NCBI RefSeq assembly: GCF_001742285.1
Contig: NZ_MIEK01000004.1
Span: 28,607-92,606, forward strand
DNA from: Enterococcus rivorum
GTDB taxonomy: Bacteria > Bacillota > Bacilli > Lactobacillales > Enterococcaceae
Reading direction: 5' to 3'
DNA length: 64,000 bases
Shown: in pieces, positions 34,369-43,987 of the stretch
Numbering within the stretch: the first letter of the stretch is position 1
Layout of the letters: every line of letters starts with the position of its first letter
Program-made: the position numbers and the translations under genes
The notes under the pieces: generated by a model
Told to the model about the DNA's origin: nothing
The model's input: the letters and a program-made list of their open reading frames with translations, nothing else
The model's database searches: none

Positions 34369-36438
34369 TTATCTCCCCTCCTTTTTTCTTCGTTTATTGA
34401 TAGAAAAAACTAAAAGAACAATCAATGCAGCAATGACAAATAGGAAAAGACCTATATAGGAGATCAGAGAAGTGTTTTTCTTCACCGTCTCGGTTAGATT
34501 TTGCGTTATCCCCTGATTGGCTTGTTTTTTAAAACGGAAACTACTTATTTGATTATTTTTATCTACTATAAAAGCGTCACCTGTTTGGGAAGCTAAACCT
34601 TTCGAGGTAGAAAGTTCTTTAGAAGCAAGATAGATATTTTCTGAATGCGCTCCTGTTAAAACCAAGACCCCTTTCCCTTTCTCATAAGGAGAAGCAATTA
34701 GCTGCCCGCTACCAAGTCGTTGCCCATAGCCAGATTCAACCGCTATTTTTTCATTAGAGACAAAACCAGTTCCTTTGTCATTGTATTTAAAATATAAGTG
34801 TTTATTCAATTCTTGTACTACAGAATTGTCTTGGTACCCTCCGATAACAATCAAATTACTTGCTTGCAGCACTGCTGAGTCAACTTTTTCATTATCTGTG
34901 ATATAAGTAATTTCTCCTGTGTTATCTTGTGTATAGGTTCCTAAAAGGTTAAAAACATTACTAAGAGAACGATAATAATCATCATTCATTTCTTTAGGTA
35001 AAACAACGCCCACTTGGTTGTAGGTACCATCTTTTAAAAACGGAAAAGGATAATTCTCGAAAAGCAACTCTGTTCGGTCATTGGTTAACAACGCCATTGC
35101 AGATTTCCCTGTAATATACGCCCAAGGTGCTTGACTTTTCTCAGCCCCCTCCACATCATTCCGCATTTCTAAGTCGAAACTGACGGTCACTGTAAAATCT
35201 CCTGAAACATTTAAGTCTTTTGGCATCTTAAAATCTAGCTCATCTCCCGCTGCATGGGCTGAAGATAATTTTTTGCTTCCTATAGGAATTCCATTGACGA
35301 AGACAGTCACTAGTGAATGATCAAAGTTCAAGTTCTCAGAATAGCGATATTCAAAATAAATCTGACTATTTTGTGCAATCGAACGATTAGAGGGCAGTTG
35401 AACAAAATAATCTCGTTGTTGGCGTCCTTCTCCTTGTAACTGATCTCCTGTTTTTGTAAATTGAATGGCTTGTTCTGAACGAATAGGTAACGTATCTACC
35501 TCTGTATTCTCTGAAACTACTTTTTCTGACTCATCAACTTGACTCATTAACTCTGAGTTAGCTACAAATTTCCCAGCCGCTTCTAAGGCTTGCTCATTCT
35601 CAGATGTGACGATAAGGACTTGCTGCTGGTTGTTTGTTATTACTTTCAAAAGCCCATCATTCATTACTTTTTTACGATCAATTAGTTTCTGATAATCTGC
35701 GGATAGATGGTCATACTCAGCCACAACAATTACATACGGTTTTTGACGATACTCTTCATTCGACCATTGATTAATAGGAATAATTTCTGAATTCTTTTGC
35801 CCTATTTTTTTATACCCTGATAGTATAGTCGTCGCAGCTTGCAACTCTTTTCCATTCGCTTTGTCAGGTACTAATATAGCAACATTTTTGTCAGTAATGT
35901 TATCTTCTCCTGAGAAACGGTCGTGAAAAGCACGAATTGCTGGCTCATTTTCTTTATTCTCATAAATAACCCCAACATTGGAACTTTGATAGGCAAATAG
36001 CCAATCTGCCGGTGTTTTGGTACTTTTTTCGTTTGTTAAAACATAGGACTCCACTTTTAACGTATTCTTCCCAACTTTGAGAAATTCTTTAGGAATCTCT
36101 ATCTGAATATGCTGCTTGCCTTCTTTTTGTTTCATTACCGTTGAATAAAAGTTATTCCCATTAACCGAAAAAGTAAGATTAGACTGATCTGTTACACTTA
36201 ATTGAGTTAAACGATAATCGAAATTGACTAACGCTTGATCTATTTCCCAGTAATCATTTATTTCAAAGGTTGTTTCCATCATTGGTCGATCTTCCGATAA
36301 AATTATATCTGTCTCTTGCAGATTAGTAATCGCTGTTTCTTGTTCAGGCGCCACTTCTTCTGCTTGTACTCGAACCATCGGAAACAGGCACACTATTAGT
36401 ACGAATAGTGATAAAGCCCTAGCTATCTTTGCTTTCAT
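34369..36438 (-). CDS. BcsB-like polysaccharide synthase accessory protein
   Basis: 689 residues with a signal peptide (1-26), a large extracellular region of alternating beta-sandwich and flavodoxin-like segments, and a single C-terminal membrane helix followed by NKRRKKEG. This is the layout of the cellulose synthase regulatory subunit BcsB, which guides the emerging chain at the outer face of the membrane. Segments such as LRVGKNTLKVES-like (FLKVGKNTLKVESYVL) and DFTVTVSFDLEMRNDVEGAE fit that family. It lies 18 bp after the glycosyltransferase gene and abuts the next gene. Confidence 0.75.
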   Translation of the reverse strand: MKAKIARALSLFVLIVCLFPMVRVQAEEVAPEQETAITNLQETDIILSEDRPMMETTFEINDYWEIDQALVNFDYRLTQLSVTDQSNLTFSVNGNNFYSTVMKQKEGKQHIQIEIPKEFLKVGKNTLKVESYVLTNEKSTKTPADWLFAYQSSNVGVIYENKENEPAIRAFHDRFSGEDNITDKNVAILVPDKANGKELQAATTILSGYKKIGQKNSEIIPINQWSNEEYRQKPYVIVVAEYDHLSADYQKLIDRKKVMNDGLLKVITNNQQQVLIVTSENEQALEAAGKFVANSELMSQVDESEKVVSENTEVDTLPIRSEQAIQFTKTGDQLQGEGRQQRDYFVQLPSNRSIAQNSQIYFEYRYSENLNFDHSLVTVFVNGIPIGSKKLSSAHAAGDELDFKMPKDLNVSGDFTVTVSFDLEMRNDVEGAEKSQAPWAYITGKSAMALLTNDRTELLFENYPFPFLKDGTYNQVGVVLPKEMNDDYYRSLSNVFNLLGTYTQDNTGEITYITDNEKVDSAVLQASNLIVIGGYQDNSVVQELNKHLYFKYNDKGTGFVSNEKIAVESGYGQRLGSGQLIASPYEKGKGVLVLTGAHSENIYLASKELSTSKGLASQTGDAFIVDKNNQISSFRFKKQANQGITQNLTETVKKNTSLISYIGLFLFVIAALIVLLVFSINKRRKKEGR

Positions 36439-36456
36439 TTTCTTTCCTCAACCTTT

Positions 36457-37716
36457 CTAAAATCGTTCTGTTTTATACCATTTCACTTCTTTTTTCAATA
36501 CACTTTCTTGGATATACATAAATAGTCCATAAGCTGCGACAGCTATCCACATTTGAGAATAGGTAATGTACATAAGCATGATGATGCCAATATTTCCTAA
36601 GGTCATTTCTCCTTTTTCGGTCGTAACAGAGATGTATGTTCCTAAAATAAACAAAAGAACCGCCAGCAGCCAAAGGAGCGGACTAAAGCCAGCCAAAGTT
36701 GTACTAACATACCCTAAAAGATTCATCACAAGTAATAGATCCGATAAAATTAAAGAAGAAAGTAACAAGAAGTAAATGGAGAAAAAATACAATAAATCAA
36801 AGCGAATCACCTGAGCTTCTTTTTTGAATAACAACTGAAGATTTTTTAAAATCACATAGATATTTCCTTTTACCCAGCGTGTTCGTTGCTTAAACCAGAC
36901 AGCTAATGTTTGCGGTTCTTGCTCCCAAGTCACTGCCTTAGGTTGAAATTTAATTCGATACCCCATCATATAGATTCTAAAACTAATTTCTGTATCTTCC
37001 GCTAACGCTTTTTCATCCCAACCACCAATTGCTTCAATGACTGATCGCTTTAAAATAAAGTTCGTACCAGGAATCGTGACTAATTTAAATAGTTGCCATC
37101 TCCCTGCTTGAGCCATCCATTGAAAAGAAAGGGTTTCAATGTTAATAAATCGCGTCAATAAATTCGCGTCACGATTACGAGTTCTAAACTTCCCGACTAC
37201 TGCACCCAAATTTTCATCTTGCGTCATTTCTGCTACTAGATAACGTAATGCGGTTTTTTCAGGTGTATTATCGGCATCATAAATTGCAATGAGCTCTCCT
37301 TTTGCTTGCTTAAAGCCCAAATTCAGTGCGTTCGACTTTCCTTTCCCCCCAGTAACCGCATCTGTATTAATCACATGTAGTTGGCGCTCTGGATGTTTTT
37401 TTTGAATCGTGGCTAATAAATCTGCGCTATTATCCGAGGAATTATCATTAATAACTATGATTTCATACTGTTCCGGTGGGTAATCAAATCTCAAAAGTGC
37501 TTCAACTGTTTTTACAATCACTTTTCCTTCATTATGCGCAGGTACCATAATCGAGACAAAAGGATAGTGTCCCTTTACTTCTGGCGGTGCTTCTGTTTCA
37601 ACTTTTAGATAGTAAATATAACCTGCGATAATTAGGACTATATTGACTAATAATAAGCCCCATATACAAATAATCGCTATTAATAAGATGTAATCTGAAA
37701 AAGTCATTATCATCAC
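36457..37716 (-). CDS. Processive family 2 glycosyltransferase (BcsA/PssC-like)
   Basis: 419 residues. An N-terminal membrane helix is followed by a GT2 catalytic domain with all four processive-synthase motifs: Asp91 (VINDNSS), DAD at 147-149 (IYDADN), ED at 240-241 (ALAEDTE) and QxxRW at 277-281 (QRTRW). About four C-terminal membrane helices form the exit channel. There is no PilZ domain, so any c-di-GMP control must come from another subunit. It would polymerise a nucleotide-activated sugar and export the chain. Its start overlaps the stop of the preceding gene by 4 bp (ATGA), showing coupling. Confidence 0.92.
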   Translation of the reverse strand: MMIMTFSDYILLIAIICIWGLLLVNIVLIIAGYIYYLKVETEAPPEVKGHYPFVSIMVPAHNEGKVIVKTVEALLRFDYPPEQYEIIVINDNSSDNSADLLATIQKKHPERQLHVINTDAVTGGKGKSNALNLGFKQAKGELIAIYDADNTPEKTALRYLVAEMTQDENLGAVVGKFRTRNRDANLLTRFINIETLSFQWMAQAGRWQLFKLVTIPGTNFILKRSVIEAIGGWDEKALAEDTEISFRIYMMGYRIKFQPKAVTWEQEPQTLAVWFKQRTRWVKGNIYVILKNLQLLFKKEAQVIRFDLLYFFSIYFLLLSSLILSDLLLVMNLLGYVSTTLAGFSPLLWLLAVLLFILGTYISVTTEKGEMTLGNIGIIMLMYITYSQMWIAVAAYGLFMYIQESVLKKEVKWYKTERF

Positions 37717-39281
37717 CTTCTATATTTTTTCTTGTACAAGAAATAACCAGCTACTAAAAACAAGCTTAGAATCCCTAATGTTATCAAAATAATGACTGTC
37801 AATATTTTATTTTGAATAGCAAAAAAGTTTTCCATGCTTTGATAAGGTTCTTCTTTCATCGCTACGGGATCATTTTGAATCTTCGTTTCGATCCACTGTC
37901 TCTGCCCATCCACGTAGATTTGCTGATTAATGATTTTCAAGTCGTGGTTCATCGTCATGGTATGGTGGTCACTATACATTAGATCGTCAAATAGACTCGG
38001 CTTATCTAACACTTTGTTTAGCGTTTCTTTTAATTCTTCATGAGTTTTAGGCATTGGTAAAATTAGAGCCGTTTTCGTTAAAAAGCCTTTCTTATCAAAA
38101 GTGCGCCACTCCACACCGCTAAAGGCATCGTGAGAAATCCCAACATACGCCGTCGGTATATTTTGTGTCGTATTTGTTTTTTCATGGAAAATCGGTTCTT
38201 TAATATCCGGTAATAAAAGCATTGTATCTGAAAAAAGAAGAGCTTCTGGTTGAAACTGAGCATCATGTTGCCAGTATGAAGGAAAACTAACTCCGGCAGG
38301 ATAAACATGATGCTCTATAAAAAAGTTTAACGCTGTCTCCATATTGCTTTTTAACTCACCTTTTGAAGAAGTTTTGACATCATTAATATACGGTGTTTGT
38401 AAGAAAATCGATCCGTCTTTTTCAGCCACTTCATTTAATGCATTTAAGTAATTAGTCGCTGCTTTCTGATCCAAATTATTCCATAGCCCTGTGGCACTTA
38501 CCGCAAAAGAAATGCCTGCTTGATAAAGTTTATCTGTCATTTCACGCAACATCTGTAAATCTGAAACAGGTGTTACATCTCTAAAAACAAGAAGTGGTTT
38601 TCCAACAGGCAAATCCGCTTCTCCTAGCCACGTCGCTAAGACACGTTGCATAATGATAAAATTGACGCCGCTTGGTATATAAAACGGAACATAAGTAATT
38701 TTATCTTTGAAAACAGCATACGGGTAATCTCCAAAATGATTTTCAAAGTTGATAGAGCTGAAAACCTGACAATTACCGGCATCCGAAACAGCCTCTGTCT
38801 TGATTTCACGTATAAGCTGTTCGCTTGCTTGAAAATAAGGAGAGTCTATTCCTACTCCCTCATCTACAATATAGCGAAGCTTAATTCCCATCTCATTTTG
38901 CCATTCGATTGGCAACCTTCTACCCATATGAAACTTTAATTTTGGGTACGTCACACGATCCTTTCGATAATGCTCATTGCGAATCGTCAAATCAGAAGCA
39001 TTCACCACTTCTATTAGACCGTCATAAGGATCTAGTTCATTTGCCCGATACTCATCAATGGAATGAACCGTTACTTGAACTCCAAGACTCAATAAAATAT
39101 TTTGAATGGTAGTCATTCTTTCTTGCGCATCTGTTGTCTGATTTAAATCATCATAAACGAGTAAAATCTTTTTCACATCTGGGTCTTGGGTTAATTCAGC
39201 TGCTTGCACAGCATCTGAAACAAAAGGAAAAAAACAGACATATAGTAGAAAAAAAACTATGAGACTACTCCACCTTTTCAT
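37713..39281 (-). CDS. Exported DUF2334-like (polysaccharide deacetylase-related) protein
   Basis: 522 residues: signal peptide (1-28), a large extracellular domain and a C-terminal membrane helix with KKKYRR. The central part (LVFRDVTPVSDLQMLREMTD, then AGISFAVSATGLW) has the start of a NodB/DUF2334-type barrel, and the upstream part (KKILLVYDDLN) is a glutamine amidotransferase-like strand pattern. PelA and Listeria PssB-type proteins combine such parts to trim or deacetylate the polymer. The catalytic metal triad could not be confirmed by eye. It overlaps both neighbours in the operon. Confidence 0.7.
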   Translation of the reverse strand: MKRWSSLIVFFLLYVCFFPFVSDAVQAAELTQDPDVKKILLVYDDLNQTTDAQERMTTIQNILLSLGVQVTVHSIDEYRANELDPYDGLIEVVNASDLTIRNEHYRKDRVTYPKLKFHMGRRLPIEWQNEMGIKLRYIVDEGVGIDSPYFQASEQLIREIKTEAVSDAGNCQVFSSINFENHFGDYPYAVFKDKITYVPFYIPSGVNFIIMQRVLATWLGEADLPVGKPLLVFRDVTPVSDLQMLREMTDKLYQAGISFAVSATGLWNNLDQKAATNYLNALNEVAEKDGSIFLQTPYINDVKTSSKGELKSNMETALNFFIEHHVYPAGVSFPSYWQHDAQFQPEALLFSDTMLLLPDIKEPIFHEKTNTTQNIPTAYVGISHDAFSGVEWRTFDKKGFLTKTALILPMPKTHEELKETLNKVLDKPSLFDDLMYSDHHTMTMNHDLKIINQQIYVDGQRQWIETKIQNDPVAMKEEPYQSMENFFAIQNKILTVIILITLGILSLFLVAGYFLYKKKYRR

Positions 39282-40797
39282 ATAATAGGTCCCCCTTTCC
39301 CTGTTCCAATTGTTCTTGCCTTGTTTTGAATAATCGTTTATTAAAAAACTCAGACACTGTTAATAACAACAATAAATCTAATGTCAACGGAACCAAAAAT
39401 AAGTGTGTCGAAATCCCGTTAAATCCAAATGTCATTGTGACAACACTTAAATTCAATAGCGCTATTGCGTAAAAAATAAGAACCAACATAAAGCGCATCC
39501 CTTCACGGATGTCCTTTAGATAGATACTTTTAATAAAACCAGGCATATACAATGAGACCACCAAAAGGAAAAATAAATTTAAAAAGCCTAAGGTCTTAGG
39601 AAAAGATTTTCGTCTAACTTCACTATAAAACGAAAACAAACTAGATTTCGCACCTGGCGCTCGTCCAACTGATTTTTCAAAATTTCCCAAGCTCGCATCC
39701 TGTACTTCATAAATCATCCTCATTGATTTACTCAACGCTTTCTTAAACTCTTTCGGATTCGTAAAGTAATAGGAAATCAAGATTAGATTATTCCCACGGT
39801 TAATCAAATTGTCTTTTACATCCGTCCCTTGACTATCATAAGGTAAATATTCATCAAAATAATTATCTCCTTTAGTCACCCCATATTGCGGATTAATCTC
39901 CATCTTCTCTAACCCTTGTTTGGGCTGCTGTGTTACCTGCAAAACGCCTTGAGATACAGCTTGAAAATGTCGACTTTCGCTATCCGATAAAGGAATAAAC
40001 AGATAGGATAATACCCCGCTAATCACTAAAAACAAGACCGCAAACATTGCCAACAAGCGTGTACTTATGTTGGTATCCATAAAACCAATCATAATAATCG
40101 GAATCAAACTAAGTGCTACCACAAACAGATATTGCGCGCTTAATGTCAATAAAAAGAAAGCACCGCTAACATAGATGAGTAATAACCACTTATCTGAATA
40201 CATCTTCCGATAAAGCAATATTCCCGCGGAAAACATATAAATATAACTAATTAAAGCAACCGCATTTGGATAAAAAGACTGAAAGTAAACCAAATAATCA
40301 CTATCACTAAAAATGAACCCAATGATTACCGCAATCAAATAGTTCATTTTGGTTCTACTTTTAATCGTTAATGCTTTGGTCAGCAAATAAATCGCGCCTA
40401 AATAGAAACCTAGATAAATTAAAGCTAAACAACGCAGATCAAATATTGTCTTACTATAAAAAATTTTGTTTAAAAATACTGCCAAATTGACAACAATTGA
40501 CTGTGAAGAAACCCAGTGTAGGCCTGTTTCATTAAAATATTCTAAAATACCATATTCTCTCACAAAATAATTCGTATACATTTGTTCATACCCTTTTAAC
40601 GGATACAATCCTGAATGATAAATTAATTTGGAAAATGTACCATTATCGGCAATCCCTGCATAATTAGGAAGAAAAAGAAGGAAAATTGCCACAAAAAAAA
40701 CCATTAAGGTACTAATCACTGCCGGCGGGAAATAAGGTGCCAAGCGTTGCCCTATTCTATTCAAAAACAACTCCGTTTTATCCAATATTTTTTTCAT
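39265..40797 (-). CDS. Polytopic membrane protein of the EPS operon
   Basis: 510 residues with about eleven to twelve hydrophobic segments and a large extracellular loop (about 285-395). It recalls integral membrane proteins of glycan export or GT-C-type glycosyltransferases in general fold only. It has no motif I can assign. A similar polytopic protein (PssA) is present in the Listeria Pss cluster. The gene lies 18 bp after the hydrolase gene and overlaps the deacetylase-like gene by 17 bp, so it is part of the same operon. Confidence 0.7.
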   Translation of the reverse strand: MKKILDKTELFLNRIGQRLAPYFPPAVISTLMVFFVAIFLLFLPNYAGIADNGTFSKLIYHSGLYPLKGYEQMYTNYFVREYGILEYFNETGLHWVSSQSIVVNLAVFLNKIFYSKTIFDLRCLALIYLGFYLGAIYLLTKALTIKSRTKMNYLIAVIIGFIFSDSDYLVYFQSFYPNAVALISYIYMFSAGILLYRKMYSDKWLLLIYVSGAFFLLTLSAQYLFVVALSLIPIIMIGFMDTNISTRLLAMFAVLFLVISGVLSYLFIPLSDSESRHFQAVSQGVLQVTQQPKQGLEKMEINPQYGVTKGDNYFDEYLPYDSQGTDVKDNLINRGNNLILISYYFTNPKEFKKALSKSMRMIYEVQDASLGNFEKSVGRAPGAKSSLFSFYSEVRRKSFPKTLGFLNLFFLLVVSLYMPGFIKSIYLKDIREGMRFMLVLIFYAIALLNLSVVTMTFGFNGISTHLFLVPLTLDLLLLLTVSEFFNKRLFKTRQEQLEQGKGDLLYEKVE

Positions 40798-40815
40798 TCT
40801 TTAAACGCCTCTTTC

Positions 40816-42000
40816 TTATTGACAAGAAACAGTAAACGCAAGTAAGGCCATTAAATTATCGAATGAAAATGATTCGTGTGTCTCTACATTTCCAAAACCA
40901 CCGTATAAAGGAGTACTTGTATCTTTTACTTGTAACTTTTCTAATTGATTCATCGCATCTTGATAAAATGATTGATCGTGAACAACCGCTGCAATCAACG
41001 CACATAAGGCATATGCTGCTGTTGACTGATTTTGATCCAACACATTTCCTTCTTTGTCATAACGACTATATAAACTCCCCATAGCCACTTGTTTTTTTAA
41101 AAACTCAATACTTCTTGGATCCTCTAAGGACTCTTTACTTAAATGTAAAATGGTCAGCAAGGATTCAATCACATTAATTTCTTCACTATCCGTATAAGCT
41201 TTCTTTTTATAATCATATCTTGTTTTATATAAAGGAAAATCATCTGAAAGATAGCCGTTCGTCAAAATTTTCTTTTGCTTCTTCAATAGGTCCTCTTTTT
41301 GTTTATCAGCCATCGGCAACAATTTTAATGCATCTAAATCTATATAACATAGCGTAATATATTGTGCTTGCACTTTAGTTTTTGAATCATAAAAATCAGT
41401 TAGCTGGTCTTCTTTAATGTTCGTTTTAACAAATCTTGCCCCATACCTCATTGTTTCCTTTTGTAAAGCATCATCTTGGAAAATCACTGCGCCTTTAAGT
41501 AAAGCACGAATCAATCTTAAATCATCAATAGAAGCATTCATAGAAGCTTTTTCATGGGTTTTAGGCGTATATCGATAACTAAATAATGCACCATTATTTA
41601 AGTAAGCTCTTGTTTTTCCTAAGACATCATAAAAATCTGCTTTTCGCTCTCGACTGGCTGAATAGCATAAGTACAACCCCGCAGATTCACTAAGAATTTC
41701 GTGTCCTGTTGCTACTTCTCCTTTTTGTGTTGTATCTAAAAAATTCGTATAGAGACCATATTTCCCAGTCATTTTTTTCTGTACAAATTGAACCGCCAGT
41801 TTTTCATCGTTTGATATAGTCTGATTTTCTTCCACCTGTTCATCTATTCCATCTGTCTCTTCCGTTATCTTCTTATTTATCTGTTCCTGCTGCTCATTTG
41901 GTTGATCCTGTATTTGATTTTGATGAAATTTCTGATAAATGATAAACGAAACTAAGCCAACTATCAGGACAAACACCCCGATTGCCTTCCTATTTTTCAC
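40816..42000 (-). CDS. Membrane-anchored GH8-like glycoside hydrolase (PssZ-like)
   Basis: 394 residues: an N-terminal signal anchor (5-23), a Gln/Glu-rich linker (25-65) and an alpha/alpha-barrel-like domain. Segments match the GH8 pattern: HEILSESAGLYL (expected acid Glu), NASIDDLRLIRALL (expected Asp region) and YGGFGNVETHESFSFDNLMALLAF near the end. Polymer hydrolases of this family accompany cellulose and Pss systems and trim or release chains. It is the first gene of the six-gene operon. The start is GTG at 42000 with a GGAGGTG ribosome site 7 bp upstream. Confidence 0.78.
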   Translation of the reverse strand: MKNRKAIGVFVLIVGLVSFIIYQKFHQNQIQDQPNEQQEQINKKITEETDGIDEQVEENQTISNDEKLAVQFVQKKMTGKYGLYTNFLDTTQKGEVATGHEILSESAGLYLCYSASRERKADFYDVLGKTRAYLNNGALFSYRYTPKTHEKASMNASIDDLRLIRALLKGAVIFQDDALQKETMRYGARFVKTNIKEDQLTDFYDSKTKVQAQYITLCYIDLDALKLLPMADKQKEDLLKKQKKILTNGYLSDDFPLYKTRYDYKKKAYTDSEEINVIESLLTILHLSKESLEDPRSIEFLKKQVAMGSLYSRYDKEGNVLDQNQSTAAYALCALIAAVVHDQSFYQDAMNQLEKLQVKDTSTPLYGGFGNVETHESFSFDNLMALLAFTVSCQ

Positions 42001-42523
42001 TACGTAACACCTCCAAAAAAAGATATATAAATCATAAAAATATTTGTTTTTCCAAATATTTCTTTACGATTATAACGGACTCTTCTTGATTTTCAAAAGG
42101 AAATCTGTAACCCATACGACACTTTCAAAGAATTGTCCTCTTTTATTTATTGCTTTCCTTTAAAATAAAAAGGAGATAATTAGAATTTATATATATACAA
42201 AAAAATAGAGGCTATGACAAAAGTTTGACTTTTGCCACGGCCTTCTACTAAAATTCCAAATAAACGGTGCTCCATAAACTCCCTCTACACTTACTTTAAA
42301 TCACAAAAACGTAGTGAAATGAAGTGTACAGCCACCGTATACTTCATTCCACTACGTTTCATCACGATCATATTTTTTTATACTAAAGCAGCAAGTTCTT
42401 GCAGGTCTTCGGAATTAAGCTGAACTATACCGAAAAAATCAGAAACTACTTCCAGTCATTCCTTTTTAATTCTCGAGGCAGAGCACTTCTACCAAAATCC
42501 ATTTCTTTTGATACATTATTATT
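42001..42523. other. Spacer between epimerase and EPS operon, with repeat and hairpin
   Basis: No gene was seen. The left end (42001-42060) should hold the EPS operon promoter and has a small hairpin AAATATTTG / CAAATATTT. The rest is occupied by the dispersed repeat at 42205-42359. Confidence 0.5.
42205..42359. repeat. Dispersed intergenic repeat, copy 2, with a 23-bp hairpin
   Basis: GAGGCTATGACAAAAG ... CACGGCCTTCT, then AATAAACGGTGCTCCA, then a hairpin with 23-nt arms (42307-42329 and 42337-42359) differing at two positions. Copy 1 at 15781 has the same block order and is also followed by a hairpin. This copy may also end the epimerase transcript. Confidence 0.55.
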
Positions 42524-43672
42524 TTATACGTTAAAATCAGTTGGTCTTACATCTACTTTACCTAAAAAGTAAGCAATTGCATCTAATATACGATTTGATG
42601 CTTGTCCATCTCCATATGGATTTTTCGCTCCTACCATTTTTTCATAAACTTCTGGTTGCTGAACCAGTACTTGCATTTCTTGGTACACTGTTTGCTGATC
42701 TGTTCCTACCAATTTCAATGTCCCAGCCGCTACTCCTTCTGGTCGTTCCGTTGTATCACGCAGAACTAACACAGGAACGCCTAGTGAAGGCGCCTCTTCT
42801 TGAACGCCACCAGAATCTGTCAAAATTAAATAGCTTCTAGCAGCAATATTATGAAAATCAATCACATCTAGCGGATCAATTAAATGAATGCGATCATGTC
42901 CTGACAAATACTTTTTGGCACTTTCTTGAACCACTGGATTTAAATGAACCGGATAAACCACTTCAATGTCCTCATTCTCTTCAACAATTTGTCTCACAGC
43001 TTTAAAGACCTGATTCATCGGTTCTCCTTGATTTTCTCTCCGGTGCATCGTCATTAAAACTAACCGTTTTGTTGCATCCACTTGCTCTAAAACAGGGTGA
43101 GTATAATCTTTTTTTACGGTTTCATTCAAAGCATCAATCGCTGTGTTTCCTGTAATAAAAATACTGGCTTCTGAATGGTTTTCTTTTAAAATATTCTCTT
43201 TGCTTTCCTTTGTTGGCGCAAAATAAACATCCGCTAACACATCCGTCATTTGTCGATTCATCTCTTCAGGAAAAGGAGAATACTTATTATAAGTACGCAA
43301 GCCAGCCTCCACATGCCCAATTGTAATCTGATTATAGAAAGCAGCCAAGCCAGCTGCAAAAGTAGTCGTTGTATCTCCATGCACCAAAACAATATCCGGC
43401 TGCGCCTCTTTCATCACTCCATCTAAGCCAGTCAAAGCATTCGCTGTAATATCTGTCAACGTCTGATTGGCTTTCATCATATCTAAATCATAATCTGCTT
43501 GAATCTTAAAAATCTGCAGGACTTGATCTAACATTTGACGATGCTGCGCAGTCACCGCAACAATCGATTCAAACTCTTCCGAACGTTTCTCTAAAGCCAA
43601 TACTAACGGTGCCATTTTAATCGCTTCTGGACGGGTTCCAAAAACGGTCATTACTTTAATTTTATTTCCCAT
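42524..43672 (-). CDS. wecB: UDP-N-acetylglucosamine 2-epimerase (non-hydrolysing)
   Basis: 382 residues, the usual length for WecB/MnaA, which interconverts UDP-GlcNAc and UDP-ManNAc. Clear family segments are VMTVFGTRPEAIKMAPLV, HGDTTTTFAAGLAAFY, HVEAGLRTYNKYSPFPEEMN, MHRRENQG and SGGVQEEAPSLGVPVLVLR. It is transcribed toward the EPS operon but separated by 523 bp, so it may be independent. UDP-ManNAc made here could feed that EPS synthase or a wall polymer. A GGAGG ribosome site precedes the ATG. Confidence 0.95.
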   Translation of the reverse strand: MGNKIKVMTVFGTRPEAIKMAPLVLALEKRSEEFESIVAVTAQHRQMLDQVLQIFKIQADYDLDMMKANQTLTDITANALTGLDGVMKEAQPDIVLVHGDTTTTFAAGLAAFYNQITIGHVEAGLRTYNKYSPFPEEMNRQMTDVLADVYFAPTKESKENILKENHSEASIFITGNTAIDALNETVKKDYTHPVLEQVDATKRLVLMTMHRRENQGEPMNQVFKAVRQIVEENEDIEVVYPVHLNPVVQESAKKYLSGHDRIHLIDPLDVIDFHNIAARSYLILTDSGGVQEEAPSLGVPVLVLRDTTERPEGVAAGTLKLVGTDQQTVYQEMQVLVQQPEVYEKMVGAKNPYGDGQASNRILDAIAYFLGKVDVRPTDFNV

Positions 43673-43987
43673 TGATTTATACCTCCATCTTCTCTCTATC
43701 TCTACTCATACAATCATAACATAGTAGCAAAAATTTTGAATACAGTATACTAATAAATAAAGATAGATAATAAAAATGAATAGTGGGTCCACAAAAATAA
43801 GCAATTACACTCCCATATATGAGCGAAAAGAGAATAGTTAGACAAACCTATCCTTCCGAAACCTAAAAATTTCTAAAACCAGTCATCAATTACGTTTGAA
43901 ACGTAATCTCATTTCAAAAAAACAAAAAAAATGATAGTATAGTCTTGAAACTTCAAATTGGTATTCCTTTATTCGAAAGGAGATCTT
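43673..43987. other. Divergent promoter region between epimerase and SorC-type gene
   Basis: 315 bp without a gene. It must hold start signals for both divergent genes. A possible -10-like TATAGT lies near 43939-43944 ahead of the SorC-type gene. A GAAAGGAG ribosome site lies at 43976-43983. No clear operator was recognised. Confidence 0.4.
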
